Source of the DNA: Megalonaias nervosa
Lineage: Eukaryota > Mollusca > Bivalvia > Unionida > Unionidae
Assembly: GCA_016617855.1 (NCBI GenBank)
Contig: JAECUM010093717.1
Location: 46,638 to 110,637 of the forward strand
DNA: 64,000 nt
Direction: 5' to 3'
Shown: piece by piece, positions 1 through 64,000 of the stretch
Layout of the letters: every line of letters starts with the position of its first letter
Numbering within the stretch: position 1 is the first letter of the stretch
Position numbers and translations under genes: made by a program
Notes under the pieces: generated by a model
What the model was told of the DNA's origin: nothing
What the model saw: only the letters and a program-made list of their open reading frames with translations
Databases searched by the model: none

Positions 1-156
1 TATGTAAAACCTGTGTTATGTAAATCTGCATTTTGCAATCACAGCTAAAAGCCTTTCTACTGCTCATACGTAAAGTAGAGATGGTTCTTAGTACAGATGA
101 CTGACATGTTGTTGGTGAAATAACATGGCATTGAAAAAAAAAGACATTTATCTCAC
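1..156. other. Partial intron 15 of DARS2
   Basis: Intron DNA downstream of exon 15 on the minus strand. I searched it for the next AspRS exon and found none. Confidence 0.7.
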
Positions 157-62556
<62,400 letters not shown>

Positions 62557-63018
62557 GATTGCCCCTGTATAAATAAATACTCTCACAAATTGCATAATAA
62601 GAAACTAAATCATTTTATGTGCATTAGTTAGTCTTATCGTTATCGATATAGACGTAGTTTTGACGCTTAGTATTAATTGTCACTAAATTATAGGCGCTGA
62701 CATATTGACATTCTGCAGTAATGCAAAGCCAAAGGGTTTATTGGCTATTACAATAATATATCTAAAACTTGTACATCTCAAGGTTTTTAAGCATTCCGTA
62801 TATTTGCCGGATGTGAGAAAAAATCCGGTACTAACGCACAGAAAAAATTCTGAAATTGAAATATATGTGAACTGTTTGTATTCTAATAAAAAGTCATAGT
62901 TTAACATCAGATAAAATGGTTTTATCGATTTAACCGTTCTTTCTATTTCAGTAAATAGGTCCCTTATTAATGCTAGATTTTTTGCAGCCATTTCTAGTTT
63001 CTTTTTCTGAAGAAATTC
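62557..63018 (-). promoter_or_regulatory. DARS2: Probable DARS2 5' UTR and promoter region
   Basis: Sequence upstream of the start codon on the minus strand. It holds TATCGATA at 62641-62648 (the Drosophila DRE core; use in molluscs is unknown) and TATCGAT near 62925. No obvious TATA box at a fixed distance. The transcription start cannot be placed from sequence. Confidence 0.35.

Positions 63019-63019
<1 letters not shown>

Positions 63020-63097
<78 letters not shown>
63020..63097. repeat. (TA)n microsatellite abutting an LTR
   Basis: About 38 TA units ending exactly where the LTR begins (TTGTTACG). Confidence 0.95.
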
Positions 63098-63101
<4 letters not shown>

Positions 63102-64000
63102 ACGTATATGTAATTAAATTGCTTGTGTGTTAGTTTTAAATTCTTTTTTTTTTTTTATTTTTGTTTCATTACATTTTATTGTAAGGATAATATTTTTATT
63201 GGATTTGATATTTTTCCCAGTAAATTTAGTTCTGTTCTTTTAGTCTGATTAGAACGTAAAAGTATTGCTTTATTACTAATTTTAGCTAACCTAGTTCTTA
63301 ACCTTGGTTCCGATTTTATATACATTGAATGAAAATGATTGGTTATTAAGGTCATGTTCAGCCCACGTGTTAGCTAAGTTGTAAACAGCCTTTCTTTTTT
63401 ATTTATTTCCAGCGTGATAATCTGATTCTTAGATATAGCTATTCTGGCCTACGTGTAAAATGGCATTTTTTTTAACTGCGCGGTTCGATGATTAAGTGAT
63501 CATGTGACCCATCACGAGTGTCGAAATGACGTTTTAGTAGGTTTAATACTCATATCTTAGTGAAATTTTGTCAGTCGTAAAACTGTACCTTTGGGCTCAA
63601 GGTATTTGTCTTGTTGTTGCCATTTGAGTTGATTTTCGTATTTAGAAAGTAATTTATTCACCCTGGGAAATACTCTACTTCAAAGAAATACTTGGACAAA
63701 GACATTCACTAAATTATTCGGAATTCAAAAGCCGGAATTATATTCTTGGTGACTCAACAAGGAACTGTTGACACATCAACACAAATTGGTTATAGAGGAC
63801 GTTATCGCCCTCCATATTCGAACTTCATCGAGATTCGAACCTGGATTGAATTAGAACTTTTAGTGAAAGGACTTATATTTTTCAATTCTAGGATTAATTT
63901 TGGATTATATTCATAAACCGTAAGTCCTATTTCATATTTTTACCTTGTTCTCTAGGGAAATAAATTATTTTGTTAAAACTTACAAAGCTTGTTGGCTTCA
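63098..64000 (+). mobile_element. Gypsy LTR, same family as 21305-22192, opposite orientation, cut by window edge
   Basis: Begins TGTTACGTATATGTAATTAA. It shares GGATTTGATATTTTT, CTTGGACAAAG(A/G)CATT, AACTGTTGACACATC, ATTAATTTTGGATT, CTAGGGAAATAAATT and ACAAAGCTTGTT with the other LTR in order. The last bases before the true end (about 45) are off window, so it could be a solo LTR or the 5' LTR of an element lying to the right. Confidence 0.85.

Noticed and set aside
62683..62991. 102-codon minus-strand frame starting MAAKNLALIRDL, upstream of DARS2
   Set aside because: Plausible-looking start, but no domain recognised, no good splice donor that keeps phase with exon 2, and it does not improve the AspRS model.

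Overview
The window is animal nuclear DNA, almost certainly from a mollusc and probably a bivalve. It is AT-rich and intron-dominated. It carries tRNA-derived SINEs with a GTTAAACCC/(GTT)n tail, a dispersed repeat with TGACCTTGACCTT motifs of the kind I know from bivalve genomes, many minisatellites and long (TA)n tracts. Species cannot be read from the sequence.

One host gene explains all the conserved coding sequence: the nuclear gene for mitochondrial aspartyl-tRNA synthetase (DARS2), on the minus strand. I reconstruct 15 exons between 62556 (start codon) and 157. They total 1533 nt, or 511 codons, and every junction is phase-consistent with a GT donor and AG acceptor. The gene runs off the left edge before class II motif 3, so roughly the last 110 residues lie outside. 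Coding sequence is about 2.5% of the 62.4 kb covered. Order on the minus strand: targeting peptide (62.5 kb), OB-fold anticodon-binding domain (58.1-49.9 kb), catalytic core with flipping loop and motif 2 (43.9-28.4 kb), bacterial-type insertion domain (16.6-5.5 kb), return to the catalytic core (3.5-0.16 kb).

The introns are full of mobile and tandem DNA. Left part (1-17 kb): eight or more minisatellites, a long palindrome at 9.27-9.70 kb, a decayed DIRS-type fragment (10.8-12.8 kb), and SINE and MITE copies. Middle (17.3-22.2 kb): a decayed Ty3/Gypsy element with integrase before reverse transcriptase (Gmr1-like order). Then several arrays (24-27 kb) and a 7.2 kb DIRS-type element with inverted terminal repeats (30.5-37.7 kb). 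Right part (38.9-64 kb): two copies of a pogo/Tigger-like DNA transposon, one holding a SINE and a second transposon, a 2 kb array of a 34-bp unit, more SINEs, and an LTR of the same Gypsy family, in opposite orientation, cut by the right edge.

I see no operon, defence system, CRISPR array, toxin gene or other new multi-gene system. The most interesting signals are local: a tandem array that copies the 3' splice site of exon 9 four extra times, minisatellites that grew out of a SINE and out of MITE terminal repeats, nested transposons with readable target-site duplications, and two possible first-exon start/donor pairs that differ in whether the enzyme carries a mitochondrial targeting peptide.
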